Part shown: positions 1 to 7,574 of the stretch, in pieces
Layout: each line of letters begins with the position of its first letter
Position numbering within the stretch: position 1 is the stretch's first letter
Source of the DNA: Hydrogenophaga sp.
GTDB lineage: Bacteria > Pseudomonadota > Gammaproteobacteria > Burkholderiales > Burkholderiaceae_C
DNA length: 32,268 bases
Assembly (NCBI RefSeq): GCF_011772445.1
Contig: NZ_WVZN01000002.1
Coordinates: forward strand, 36,764 to 69,031
Direction: 5' to 3'
Notes under the pieces: model-generated
Databases searched by the model: none
What the model was told of the DNA's origin: nothing
The model's input: the letters and a program-made list of their open reading frames with translations, nothing else
Made by a program: the position numbers and the translations under genes

Positions 1-2
1 CG

Positions 3-269
3 CCGGTCGCTGCGCCCGCGCTGGGCAGCGAGTGGATCGAGATCAAGGGGCAGCGCTTTCCCTGCCGGCCCTCGATCGGCCTGCTCACGCAACCCATCTC
101 GTTCGCGGGCTGCCCTGTGGTGGCTGCGCCGCTCTGGCCGTCGGGCACCGACGGCCTGCCCATCGGCGTGCAGCTCATCGCCGCGCCCTGGCGCGAGGAC
201 CTGGCGCTGCGAGCGGGCCACGCACTGGAGCAGGCCCGTGTGGCCGCCGTGCGGGCCACGGTGCCGTGA
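3..269 (+). CDS. AtzE-type amidase, C-terminal part (5' end outside window)
   Basis: Open frame entering from the left edge and ending at TGA 267-269, 88 codons visible. The translated tail has the C-terminal pattern of amidase-signature enzymes: a TQPISFAGCPVV segment, then GLPIGVQLIAAPWRED and a final Ala/Leu-rich helix. This wording is closest to the AtzE group (1-carboxybiuret hydrolase of the cyanuric acid pathway) as I remember it. The Ser-Ser-Lys catalytic residues lie upstream, outside the window, so activity cannot be judged. The next gene begins 59 nt downstream on the same strand, and the operon also carries biuret-hydrolase-like enzymes, which fits an enzyme acting on ureides. Amidase family is fairly sure; the AtzE subgroup is inferred. 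Confidence 0.75.
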   Translation, partial: PVAAPALGSEWIEIKGQRFPCRPSIGLLTQPISFAGCPVVAAPLWPSGTDGLPIGVQLIAAPWREDLALRAGHALEQARVAAVRATVP

Positions 270-328
270 CGGCCCAAGGATTTCCTCGTGCCGCGTTCAA
301 CCCCACCCCTTCCTCCAGGAGCGTTCCC

Positions 329-1447
329 ATGAAGCCGTTCTCTCCCAACCGCCGCGATTCGATCAAGACCCTGGCCGCGCTGGGCGCCGCCAGCACCGGC
401 GTGCTCGCCAGCCCGCTGGCCTTCGCGCAGAAGCCCATCACCGTGGGCGTCATCTACGTCGGCCCGCGCGACGACTATGGCTACAACCAGGCCCAGGCCG
501 AGGCCGCGGCCCAGCTCAAGAAGATGGCCGGCGTGAAGGTCGTCGAGGAAGAGAACGTGCCCGAGACGGCGGCGGTGCAACGCAGCATGACGGGCATGAT
601 CGCGCAGGACGGCGCCAGCCTGGTCTTCCCCACCAGCTTCGGCTACTTCGACCCGCACATGCTCGCCGTGGCCGCCAAGTACCCCGACGCGCGCTTCGCC
701 CACTGCGGCGGCATGTGGACGGAGGGCAAGCACCCGAAGAACACCGCCAGCTTCTTCGGCTACATCGACGAGTGCCAGTACCTCAACGGCGTGGTCGCCG
801 CGCACATGAGCAAGAGCAACAAGCTCGGCTTCATCGCGGCCAAGCCCATCCCGCAGGTGCTGCGCAACATCAACGCCTTCACCATGGGCGCGCGCTCGGT
901 CAAGCCGGGCATCACCACTCAGGTGATCTTCACGGGCGACTGGTCCATGCCGGTGAAGGAGGCCGAGGCCACCAACAGCCTGGCCGACCAGGGCGTGGAC
1001 GTGTTCACCATGCACGTCGATGGCCCGAAGGTGATCGTGGAGACCGCGGCCAAGCGCGGCAAGATGGTCTGCGGCTACCACGCCAGCCAGGCCAGGCTGG
1101 CGCCCAACGCCTACCTGACCGGCGCGGAGTGGAACTGGCTCACCGCGTACACCACCTTCATCGAGGCCGCGCGCAGCGGCAAGCCGCACCCCAACTTCGT
1201 TCGCGGCGGGCTCAAGGAAGGCTTCGTGAAGACCTCGGCCTACGGGCCCATGGTCACGGACGCGGCGAAGAAGCAGGCCGACGGCATCAAGGCGCAGATG
1301 GGCGCGGGCAGCTTCGACATCTTCAAGGGACCGTTGAAGGACAACAAGGGCGGCACACCGATCGCGGCGGGCAAGGTGCTCAAGCAGACCGACCTCGAGT
1401 TGGAAAAGATGAACTACCTCGTGGAAGGCGTGGTGGGCAGCGTCTGA
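329..1447 (+). CDS. BMP-family ABC transporter substrate-binding protein
   Basis: Periplasmic binding protein of 372 aa. The ATG at 329 has AGGAGC 7 nt upstream; the open frame runs further back, but only this start gives an export signal. The N-terminus has twin arginines (R8-R9, NRRDSIK), a hydrophobic stretch and an AFA-Q cleavage site near residue 33, so it is probably Tat- or Sec-exported. The mature part starts with ITVGVIYVGPRDDYGYNQ, the typical opening of the basic membrane protein (BMP/Med) family, and keeps the VVEEENVPET and GFIAAKPIPQVLRNINAF segments. The family binds nucleosides and other small polar N-containing solutes. Two permeases and the ATPase follow, making a complete importer; the amidase and hydrolases around it suggest a ureide ligand, which is inference. 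Confidence 0.9.
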   Translation: MKPFSPNRRDSIKTLAALGAASTGVLASPLAFAQKPITVGVIYVGPRDDYGYNQAQAEAAAQLKKMAGVKVVEEENVPETAAVQRSMTGMIAQDGASLVFPTSFGYFDPHMLAVAAKYPDARFAHCGGMWTEGKHPKNTASFFGYIDECQYLNGVVAAHMSKSNKLGFIAAKPIPQVLRNINAFTMGARSVKPGITTQVIFTGDWSMPVKEAEATNSLADQGVDVFTMHVDGPKVIVETAAKRGKMVCGYHASQARLAPNAYLTGAEWNWLTAYTTFIEAARSGKPHPNFVRGGLKEGFVKTSAYGPMVTDAAKKQADGIKAQMGAGSFDIFKGPLKDNKGGTPIAAGKVLKQTDLELEKMNYLVEGVVGSV

Positions 1448-1460
1448 CACCGACACGGCC

Positions 1461-2570
1461 ATGCGCAACGCCATCGAGAGCATCGCCCTGCCCGCCGGCG
1501 CCATCGCGGCGGCGCTGGGCGTGTTCGGCGGCATCGTCGCGCTCGCCGGCGTGGACCCGGTGGAGGTGTGGGTGCTGCTGTTTCGCGGCGCCTTCGGCGA
1601 CAGCTTTTCCTGGCAGAACACGCTGCAGCGCGCGGCGCCCCTGATGCTGACCGCGCTGTGCGTGGCGATCCCGGCGCGCGCGGGCCTCATCGTGATCGGC
1701 GGCGAGGGCGCGCTGGTGCTGGGCGGCCTGGCCTGCGCCGCGCTGGCGCACGCGCTGCCCCTGCCCACGAACCTGGCGGGCACGCTGCTGGCGTGCCTGG
1801 CCGGCGCGCTGGCCGGCGGCCTGTGGATGGCGCTGGCGGGCTGGCTGCGCCAGTACCGCGGCATCAACGAAACCATCAGCAGCCTGCTGCTGGCCTATGT
1901 GGCCATCGGCCTGTTCAAGCACCTGGTGGAGGGGCCGCTGCGCGACCCGGCGAGCCTGAACAAGCCGTCCACGCCCGCGCTGGACGAGGGCCTGCTCATC
2001 GGCACCATCGCCGGCTCGGACGTGCACTGGGGACTGGTGGTGGGCGTGCTGGCCTGCGCGGTGGCGGGCCTCTGGCTGCGCTTCACGCCCTCGGGCTTTT
2101 CGGTGCGCGTGGTGGGCGGCAACCCGCGCGCCGCGCAACTGGTGGGCCTGCCGGCCACGCGCCTGATCGCGCTGGCCTGCGCCCTGGGCGGCGCGGCGGC
2201 CGGCGTGGCGGGCGCCATCGAGGTGGCCGCCGTGCACACCAGCGCCAACGCGGCCCTCATCGCCGGCTACGGCTACGCGGGCATCCTGGTGTCCTTCATC
2301 GCACGCCACCAGCCGCTGGCCATCATCCCGGTGGCCATCCTGTTCGGCGGGTTCGGGGCGGCCGGCAGCCTGCTGCAGCGCCGCCTGGGCCTGCCCGACG
2401 CCTCGGTGCTGCTGCTGCAGGGCATCGCCTTCGTCTTCATCCTGGCCAGCGAGGCCCTGCGCGAACGCGACTGGAAAGGCTTCCTCGCGCTCTTCGGTCG
2501 CTTCGGGCCGTCCGAACCGATGCCACTGCCCCCGCTGGCGCCGCGGCCCGGCACGGGAGACCAAGCATGA
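1461..2570 (+). CDS. ABC transporter permease, BMP/nucleoside type (first of two)
   Basis: Integral membrane protein of 369 aa with about eight to ten hydrophobic helices, for example LGVFGGIVALAGV near the N-terminus and VLLLQGIAFVFILASEAL near the C-terminus. The cytoplasmic coupling segment VVGGNPRAAQLVGLPATR (about residues 216-233) matches the family pattern that docks on the ATPase. It begins 13 nt after the binding-protein stop without a strong ribosome site, suggesting translational coupling. Its TGA overlaps the ATG of the second permease (ATGA, 2567-2570). It should pair with that permease as the heterodimeric channel. Permease identity is clear; substrate is not readable from the sequence. 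Confidence 0.88.
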   Translation: MRNAIESIALPAGAIAAALGVFGGIVALAGVDPVEVWVLLFRGAFGDSFSWQNTLQRAAPLMLTALCVAIPARAGLIVIGGEGALVLGGLACAALAHALPLPTNLAGTLLACLAGALAGGLWMALAGWLRQYRGINETISSLLLAYVAIGLFKHLVEGPLRDPASLNKPSTPALDEGLLIGTIAGSDVHWGLVVGVLACAVAGLWLRFTPSGFSVRVVGGNPRAAQLVGLPATRLIALACALGGAAAGVAGAIEVAAVHTSANAALIAGYGYAGILVSFIARHQPLAIIPVAILFGGFGAAGSLLQRRLGLPDASVLLLQGIAFVFILASEALRERDWKGFLALFGRFGPSEPMPLPPLAPRPGTGDQA

Positions 2571-3487
2571 CAGCGGAGCAGTGGCTCATCCTGTTGTCGG
2601 GCATCGTCGGCGGCGCCTTGCGCGTGGGTGTGCCCTTCCTGTTCGTGAGCTTGGGCGAGTGCCTCACCGAAAAGGGCGGGCGCATCAACCTGGGCCTCGA
2701 AGGCGTACTGGTGCTGTCGGCCATGGCGGCCTTCGGCGCCTCGTACCTCAGCGGCTCGGCCTGGGTCGGTGTGCTGGCGGCGGCGGTGGTCGGTGCGCTG
2801 CTGGCCACGCTGCACGGCCTGCTGTGCTCGCTGCCGCGCGTCAACGACATCGCCACCGGCATCGCGCTGATGCTGCTGGGCATGGGGCTGGCCTTCTACC
2901 TCGGCAAGCCGCTGATCCAGCCGCAGGCGGCGCAGTTGCCCGCCATACCCCTGGGCTTCTGGAGCGACTCGCCCGCCGTGCGCTCGGCCCTGCAGATCAA
3001 CCCGCTGCTGCCCGTCGGCATCGCGCTCGCGGGCGGGCTGTGGTGGGCCTTTGCCCACACGCGCGCCGGCCTGCTGGTGCGCCTGGCCGGCGACTCGGCC
3101 AACGCCGCGCGCGCGCTCGGCTACTCCGTGCCGGGCATCCGCATCGCGGCCACCGCCGCCGGCGGCGCGATCGCGGGCCTGGGGGGCGCCTCGCTCACGC
3201 TGTTCTACCCGGGCAGCTGGAACGAGGGCATCTCCAGCGGCCAGGGCCTCATCGCCGTGGCGCTGGTGATCTTCGCGCGCTGGCACCCGCTGCGCTGCGT
3301 GGGTGCCGCGCTGCTGTTCGGCGGCGCGGGCGCCATCGGGCCGGCCCTGCAATCGGTCGGCATCGGCTGGGGCTACCACCTCTTCAACACCGTGCCCTAC
3401 CTGCTCACCCTGCTGATCCTCGTGATCACCTGCCGACCCGGCCAGGTGGTGCCCGGCAGTCCCACCGAACTCTCATCGAACCGCTGA
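2567..3487 (+). CDS. ABC transporter permease, BMP/nucleoside type (second of two)
   Basis: Membrane protein of 306 aa, starting at the ATG of a 4-nt ATGA overlap with the preceding permease. The open frame extends far upstream as an antisense-like shadow, but the overlap and the hydrophobic start [14 protein letters not shown] make 2567 the credible start. It carries the segment [20 protein letters not shown] typical of this permease class and a coupling loop [16 protein letters not shown] near residues 174-189. It is shorter than its partner, as is usual for the second subunit of BMP-type importers. One base separates it from the cysteine hydrolase gene that follows, so transport and hydrolysis are likely co-transcribed. 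Confidence 0.88.
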   Translation: MTAEQWLILLSGIVGGALRVGVPFLFVSLGECLTEKGGRINLGLEGVLVLSAMAAFGASYLSGSAWVGVLAAAVVGALLATLHGLLCSLPRVNDIATGIALMLLGMGLAFYLGKPLIQPQAAQLPAIPLGFWSDSPAVRSALQINPLLPVGIALAGGLWWAFAHTRAGLLVRLAGDSANAARALGYSVPGIRIAATAAGGAIAGLGGASLTLFYPGSWNEGISSGQGLIAVALVIFARWHPLRCVGAALLFGGAGAIGPALQSVGIGWGYHLFNTVPYLLTLLILVITCRPGQVVPGSPTELSSNR

Positions 3488-3488
3488 C

Positions 3489-4178
3489 ATGGAACGCTTC
3501 GTCGACGCCCACCCCTACGCCTGGCCCTACAACGGCGACCTGCATCCCGGGAACACCGCGCTCGTCGTCATCGACATGCAGACCGACTTCTGCGGCGAAG
3601 GTGGCTACGTGGACAAGATGGGCTACGACATCTCGCTCACGCGCGCCCCGATCGAGCCGCTGAAAAGGCTGATGGCCGCGATGCGCGCGGCCGGCTACCC
3701 GGTGATGCACACGCGCGAAGGCCACCGGCCCGACCTGTCGGACCTGCCCGCGAACAAGCGCTGGCGCTCGCGCCAGATCGGCACCGATGGCGTGGGCATC
3801 GGCGACGACGGGCCCTGTGGCCGCATCCTGGTGCGCGGCGAGCCGGGCTGGGAGATCATTCCCGAACTCGCGCCGCTGCCGGGCGAGGTGGTGATCGACA
3901 AACCCGGCAAGGGCTCGTTCTGCGCGACGGACCTGGAACTGATCCTGCGCACGCGCGGCATCGAGAACCTGCTGCTCGCCGGCATCACCACCGACGTGTG
4001 CGTGCACACCACCATGCGCGAGGCCAACGACCGCGGCTTCGAGTGCCTGTTGCTGTCGGACTGCACCGCCGCCACCGACCGGGGCAACCACGAGGCCGCG
4101 CTCAAGATGATCACCATGCAAGGCGGCGTGTTCGGCGTGCACGCGCCCTCGCTGGCCGTGCTGGAAGCGATCGCATGA
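3489..4178 (+). CDS. biuH: Cysteine hydrolase, biuret hydrolase (BiuH)-like
   Basis: Protein of 229 aa in the isochorismatase-like cysteine hydrolase family. The catalytic triad is visible: D29 (VVIDMQTDF), K138 (IDKPGKGSF) and C171 (TTDVCVHTT). The N-terminus [13 protein letters not shown], the segment [19 protein letters not shown] and the MQGGVFG motif (Q211) match, as I recall it, Rhizobium leguminosarum biuret hydrolase, whose triad is D36/K142/C175 with Q215. The K-to-C spacing (33) and C-to-Q spacing (40) are identical. The expected reaction is biuret plus water to allophanate plus ammonia, in the cytoplasm. It lies between permease and ATPase genes of the importer. A related ureide could be the true substrate, so the symbol is provisional. 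Confidence 0.72.
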   Translation: MERFVDAHPYAWPYNGDLHPGNTALVVIDMQTDFCGEGGYVDKMGYDISLTRAPIEPLKRLMAAMRAAGYPVMHTREGHRPDLSDLPANKRWRSRQIGTDGVGIGDDGPCGRILVRGEPGWEIIPELAPLPGEVVIDKPGKGSFCATDLELILRTRGIENLLLAGITTDVCVHTTMREANDRGFECLLLSDCTAATDRGNHEAALKMITMQGGVFGVHAPSLAVLEAIA

Positions 4179-5758
4179 TCGACGCGCCCGCCACCCCCAT
4201 TGGCGCGCTGCCACGCGGCCTCGGTGCCATGTCGCTGGAGACCTGCGGCCTGGGCATGCGCTTCGGCGGATTCGACGCCCTGCGCGACGTGAACCTGAAG
4301 GTGGCGCCCGGCACGGTGCACGCGCTGCTGGGGGAGAACGGCGCGGGCAAGAGCACGCTGGTGAAGTGCGTCGCGGGCTTCCAGCGGCCCACCAGCGGCA
4401 GCGTGCTGGTGGACGGGCGCGAGCAGGCCATCGCCAACCCGGTGGTCGCGCGCGAACTGGGCATCGGCATGGTGTACCAGCACTTCACGCTGGCGCCGGG
4501 CATGACGGTAGCCGAGAACCTGTTGCTGGCGGGCGGCCGGGTGCCCGCGCGCATCGATTGGCGGCGCGAACGCGAGCGGCTCGCCGCGTTTCTCGACACC
4601 ACGCCGTTCAGGCTCGACCTGGAGGCGAAGCCACAGGCCCTGGCCGCGGGCGAGAAGCAGAAGCTCGAACTGCTGAAGCAGCTCTTCCTCAAGCCGCGCC
4701 TGCTGATCCTGGACGAACCGACCTCGGTACTGACGCCGCAGGAAGCCGACGAGGTGCTGGGCCATGTGCGCGGCTTCGCCCTGAGCGGGCTGTGCACGGT
4801 GGTCATCATCACGCACAAGTTTCGTGAGGTGATGGCCTACGCCGACGACGTCACCGTGCTGCGGCGCGGCCAGGCGGTGCACCACGCGGCCGTGGCGCAA
4901 ACCGACCCGACGAAGCTGGCGCAGGCCATGGTGGGCGGCGCCGAGGCGCCCAGCGAGGTCGTCGACGCCGACGCGGCGATGGTGTCTGCCGCGGTCGCTT
5001 CCCCGGGCAATGCCCCGCCCGCGCTGGAGGTGCAGGGCCTCAGCGCCATGGGTGATCGCGGCACGCTGGCCGTGCGCGACCTGAGCCTGTCGGTGGCGCC
5101 AGGCGAGATCCTCGGGGTGGCGGGCGTGTCCGGCAATGGCCAGCGCGAGCTGGTGGAGGCGCTGGTGGGCCAGCGCGCACGCGCCGCCGGCCGCGTGCGT
5201 GTGCAGGGCGAACCGTATGCCGCGCGGCGCGAGGAGAACCACCGCCTGAAGGTGCGCAGCCTGCCCGAAGAGCCCTTGCGCAGCGCTTGCGTGGGCGATC
5301 TGTCGGTGGCGCAGAACATGGCGTTGCGCGACTTCGACCGTCCGCCCTTGTGCGCGGGCGGTCGGCTGCGCTTCAGCGAATGGCGCCGCCGCGCGCGCGA
5401 GTGGATCGCCGACTACGGCATCAAGACCCAGGGCGAGAACGCGCCCATCCGCAGCCTCTCCGGCGGCAACGTGCAGCGCGCGGTGCTGGCGCGCGAACTG
5501 CATGGGCAGATCAGCGTGCTGATCGCGGCCAACCCCGTGTTCGGCCTCGACTTCGCGGCGGTGCGCGAGATCCATGGCCGCCTGCGGGAGGTGAAGCGCC
5601 AGGGCGGCGCCGTGCTGCTGATCAGCGAAGACCTGGACGAGCTGCTGGAACTGGCCGACCGCATCGTGGTGATGAGCGGGGGCGGCATCGCCTTTGAAAC
5701 CCCGGCCGCTCAAGCGGACCGGCAAACGCTGGGCGCCCACATGGGCGGCGGACATTGA
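4175..5758 (+). CDS. ABC transporter ATP-binding protein, double NBD, BMP type
   Basis: Protein of 527 aa with two fused nucleotide-binding domains, start in a 4-nt ATGA overlap with the hydrolase. NBD1 has a proper Walker A (GENGAGKST, 53-61), Q-loop [10 protein letters not shown], Walker B (LLILDEPT, 176-183) and a switch His in ITHK; its signature reads LAAGEKQ (156-162), without the usual Ser of LSGGQ/LSVGE. NBD2 has a degenerate P-loop (GVSGNGQRE, no GKS/T), a good signature LSGGNVQR (428-435) and a Walker B lacking Asp-Glu (VLIAANP). One degenerate half is normal for ribose/BMP importers. A linker at about 255-285 is Ala/Val-rich. It should energise the two permeases upstream. Confidence 0.9.
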   Translation: MIDAPATPIGALPRGLGAMSLETCGLGMRFGGFDALRDVNLKVAPGTVHALLGENGAGKSTLVKCVAGFQRPTSGSVLVDGREQAIANPVVARELGIGMVYQHFTLAPGMTVAENLLLAGGRVPARIDWRRERERLAAFLDTTPFRLDLEAKPQALAAGEKQKLELLKQLFLKPRLLILDEPTSVLTPQEADEVLGHVRGFALSGLCTVVIITHKFREVMAYADDVTVLRRGQAVHHAAVAQTDPTKLAQAMVGGAEAPSEVVDADAAMVSAAVASPGNAPPALEVQGLSAMGDRGTLAVRDLSLSVAPGEILGVAGVSGNGQRELVEALVGQRARAAGRVRVQGEPYAARREENHRLKVRSLPEEPLRSACVGDLSVAQNMALRDFDRPPLCAGGRLRFSEWRRRAREWIADYGIKTQGENAPIRSLSGGNVQRAVLARELHGQISVLIAANPVFGLDFAAVREIHGRLREVKRQGGAVLLISEDLDELLELADRIVVMSGGGIAFETPAAQADRQTLGAHMGGGH

Positions 5759-6441
5759 TGAACATTCCTGCCCAACCCTTCGCCTTCGAATTCGATCCCG
5801 CGCACGCGGCGCTGGTCATCATCGACATGCAGCGCGACTTTGTGGAGCCCGGCGGCTTCGGCGAGACCCTGGGCAACGACGTCTCGCTGCTGCAGGCCAT
5901 CGTGCCCGCCTGCCAGGCCGTGCTGCACGCCTGGCGCCGCGCGGGCGGCCTGGTGGTGCACACCCGCGAGGCGCACCGCCCCGACCTGTCGGACTGCCCG
6001 CCGGCCAAGCGCCTGCGCGGCAGCCCCACGCTGCGCATCGGCGACGAGGGTCCCATGGGCCGCATCCTGATCGCGGGCGAGCCGGGCAACCAGATCATCG
6101 AGGCGCTCGCGCCGCGGCCCGGCGAGATCGTGCTCGACAAACCCGGCAAGGGCGCCTTCTACGCCACGCCCTTGCACAACCTGCTGCAACAGGCCGGCGT
6201 CACGCAGCTCGTGTTCATGGGCGTCACGACCGAGGTTTGCGTGCAGACCAGCATGCGCGAGGCCAACGACCGGGGCTTCGACGCCCTGCTGCTGGAGGAC
6301 TGCACCGAGAGCTACTTCCCGCACTTCAAGCGCGCCACGCTGGAGATGGTCCGCGCGCAGGGCGCGATCGTCGGCTGGACCGCCTCCAGCGCCGCGCTGT
6401 TGGCCGCGCTGCCCGCGCTGCCCGTGCGATCAGGGCGCTGA
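5758..6441 (+). CDS. Cysteine hydrolase, second BiuH-like paralogue
   Basis: Protein of 227 aa from the ATG at 5758, which overlaps the ATPase stop by 1 nt (TGATG). It shares the isochorismatase-like fold with the first hydrolase of this operon. The triad is D23 (VIIDMQRDF), K128 (LDKPGKGAF) and C161 (TTEVCVQTS), and Q201 is placed 40 residues after the Cys as in the paralogue. It also keeps [16 protein letters not shown] and [17 protein letters not shown]. Differences cluster where substrate specificity would be set: no aromatic PYAWPYNG leader, MGRIL in place of CGRIL, AQGAIVG in place of MQGGVFG, and SYFPHFK in place of ATDRGNH. It is likely an amidohydrolase for a different ureide or a later step; the substrate is unknown. 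Confidence 0.82.
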   Translation: MNIPAQPFAFEFDPAHAALVIIDMQRDFVEPGGFGETLGNDVSLLQAIVPACQAVLHAWRRAGGLVVHTREAHRPDLSDCPPAKRLRGSPTLRIGDEGPMGRILIAGEPGNQIIEALAPRPGEIVLDKPGKGAFYATPLHNLLQQAGVTQLVFMGVTTEVCVQTSMREANDRGFDALLLEDCTESYFPHFKRATLEMVRAQGAIVGWTASSAALLAALPALPVRSGR

Positions 6442-6465
6442 CCCTCACACTGCTAGAGTGCCTTC

Positions 6466-7191
6466 GTGCCCACCACCAGCAAACGTCGTTCCACTCCCCA
6501 CGCCACGCGCGCCGCGACGCCGCCCTCGCGCGCGGACGAGGTCTACGAACAGCTCAAGCGCGACATCGCCGACTTCCACCTGCTGCCCGGCGACCGCTTC
6601 ACCGAGAACGAACTCTGCGAGCGATTGCACGTGTCGCGCACGCCGGTGCGCCAGGCCTTGATCCGGCTGCAGCAGGAGGGCTTCGTGGAGGTGCTGTTCC
6701 GCGCCGGTTGGCGCGTGCTGCCTTTCGACTTCAACCGCTTCGACCAGCTCTACGACCTGCGCATGCTGCTGGAGACCGCGGCCGTGCAGCGCCTGTGCGC
6801 GCACGAGGGCCCGCCCGGCCCGCTGTTGCAGGGCCTGAAGGACCTGTGGCTGGTGCCGGCCACCGAGCGCGAGAGCGACGCGGCCGCGGTGGCGGCGATG
6901 GACGAGGCCTTTCACCAGACGCTGGTGCGCGCGGCAGGCAACGACGAACTCGCGCGCGTGCACCAGGACGTGACCGAGCGCATCCGCATCATCCGGCGGC
7001 TGGACTTTCTGAAGCAGATGCGCATCGACGCGACCTACGACGAGCACGCCAAGATTCTGCGCGCCGTGCTGGCGCGCAACGCCGACCGGGCGAGCCTGCT
7101 GCTGCGCACGCACATCCAGACCAGCCAGGTGGAGGTGCGCAAGATCACCCTGCACCAGGTGTTTCTGGCGCGGCAGACGGGGGTGGGCTGA
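6466..7191 (+). CDS. GntR family transcriptional regulator, FCD (FadR) domain
   Basis: Regulator of 241 aa beginning at GTG 6466, 24 nt after the hydrolase stop. A basic leader (KRRS) precedes a winged helix-turn-helix at about residues 23-85 with the GntR signature LPGDRFTENELCERLHVSRTP. The C-terminal FCD helical domain (about 95-230) has the putative metal-binding set D146, H150, H194 and H216. Such proteins usually repress their operon until a small carboxylate or amide effector binds. Being the last gene of the transporter and hydrolase operon, it probably controls that operon. The operon promoter is outside the window, so no operator can be tied to it here. Confidence 0.88.
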   Translation: MPTTSKRRSTPHATRAATPPSRADEVYEQLKRDIADFHLLPGDRFTENELCERLHVSRTPVRQALIRLQQEGFVEVLFRAGWRVLPFDFNRFDQLYDLRMLLETAAVQRLCAHEGPPGPLLQGLKDLWLVPATERESDAAAVAAMDEAFHQTLVRAAGNDELARVHQDVTERIRIIRRLDFLKQMRIDATYDEHAKILRAVLARNADRASLLLRTHIQTSQVEVRKITLHQVFLARQTGVG

Positions 7192-7211
7192 CTTCTGCCT
7201 TGTTGCGGCTG

Positions 7212-7286
7212 GGCTCGCGTAGCGCTTCACTTCGCTCGTTGCACCTCGCGAAGCTCGCGGACGCTGGGTGCACTGCTCCGCGAGCC
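7212..7286. repeat. Nested imperfect hairpin
   Basis: Three nested stems: GGCTCGCG 7212-7219 with CGCGAGCC 7279-7286, TGCACC 7240-7245 with GGTGCA 7267-7272, and CGCGA 7247-7251 with TCGCG 7255-7259. A competing stem, CACTGCT 7271-7277 with AGCAGTG 7292-7298, uses part of the right side, so two mutually exclusive folds are possible. Function unknown. Confidence 0.5.
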
Positions 7287-7325
7287 GAAGAAGCAGTGGC
7301 GCGCCCACAGACCGAGTGCCAACGA

Positions 7326-7438
7326 GGTCGTCGGCGCTCGGGTGTCCGGCGCAGCGACATAAAGGCGGAGGAGCGGAGCGCGCCAGCGCTTCGCTCCGGG
7401 GGACAGTCGCGGAGCCGGACACCCGAGCGCCGACGACC
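7326..7438. repeat. 113-nt compound palindrome with perfect 25-bp arms
   Basis: The outer arms 7326-7350 and 7414-7438 are perfect reverse complements over 25 bp. Inside them GCGAC 7354-7358 pairs with GTCGC 7406-7410, and an inner 12-bp stem with one mismatch (7370-7381 with 7386-7397) closes a four-base GCCA loop. The whole unit therefore folds into one long hairpin. It resembles a palindromic extragenic element or small non-autonomous mobile element, but no flanking target duplication was seen and copy number cannot be judged from one window. Confidence 0.7.
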
Positions 7439-7511
7439 GGATCAGCCGGAGAAAGCCGGAGCAGCCGGAGCAACAGGAAAAAAGAATCCCCCAAGCACGC
7501 CCAACCCACAT

Positions 7512-7542
7512 CAATGTTAAGAATTATTTGCATTTAGAATTC
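7512..7542. promoter_or_regulatory. Fur-box-like AT-rich operator and promoter of the imelysin operon
   Basis: A conspicuous AT-rich pocket in otherwise very GC-rich DNA, 33-63 nt before the imelysin ATG. The minus strand reads AAATGCAAATAATTCTTAAC, close to Fur operators of the type GCAAATAATTCTCATT. A -10-like TAGAAT lies at 7535-7540 without a good -35. Iron-dependent repression of the downstream operon fits the imelysin family, which is iron-regulated in other bacteria. The match was made by eye, without scoring. Confidence 0.6.
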
Positions 7543-7574
7543 GGCGTTTCCCCTTCTGTCCTGGAGAAATCGCC

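Larger units (their letters stand above)
7192..7511. repeat. Intergenic region dense in inverted repeats
   Basis: Non-coding gap between the GntR gene and the imelysin operon. No frame here has a credible start with a ribosome site or a family-like translation. The stretch holds two compound hairpins (7212-7286 and 7326-7438, listed separately), a competing hairpin (7271-7298) and three copies of AGCCGGA at 7444-7450, 7454-7460 and 7463-7469. It ends in the AT-rich regulatory region of the next operon. The palindromes could serve as transcription end, mRNA-stabilising element or repeated extragenic element. Confidence 0.6.

Noticed and set aside
6448..6460. CACT-N5-AGTG palindrome and a TAGAGT -10-like hexamer just before the GntR gene
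   Set aside because: Four-base arms occur often by chance, and no -35 accompanies the hexamer. Not enough to call an operator or promoter.
7192..7540. Small open frames in the intergenic repeat region (for example 7268-7537)
   Set aside because: They run through the palindromes, are Ser/Arg-rich on both strands and lack start signals or homology-like features.
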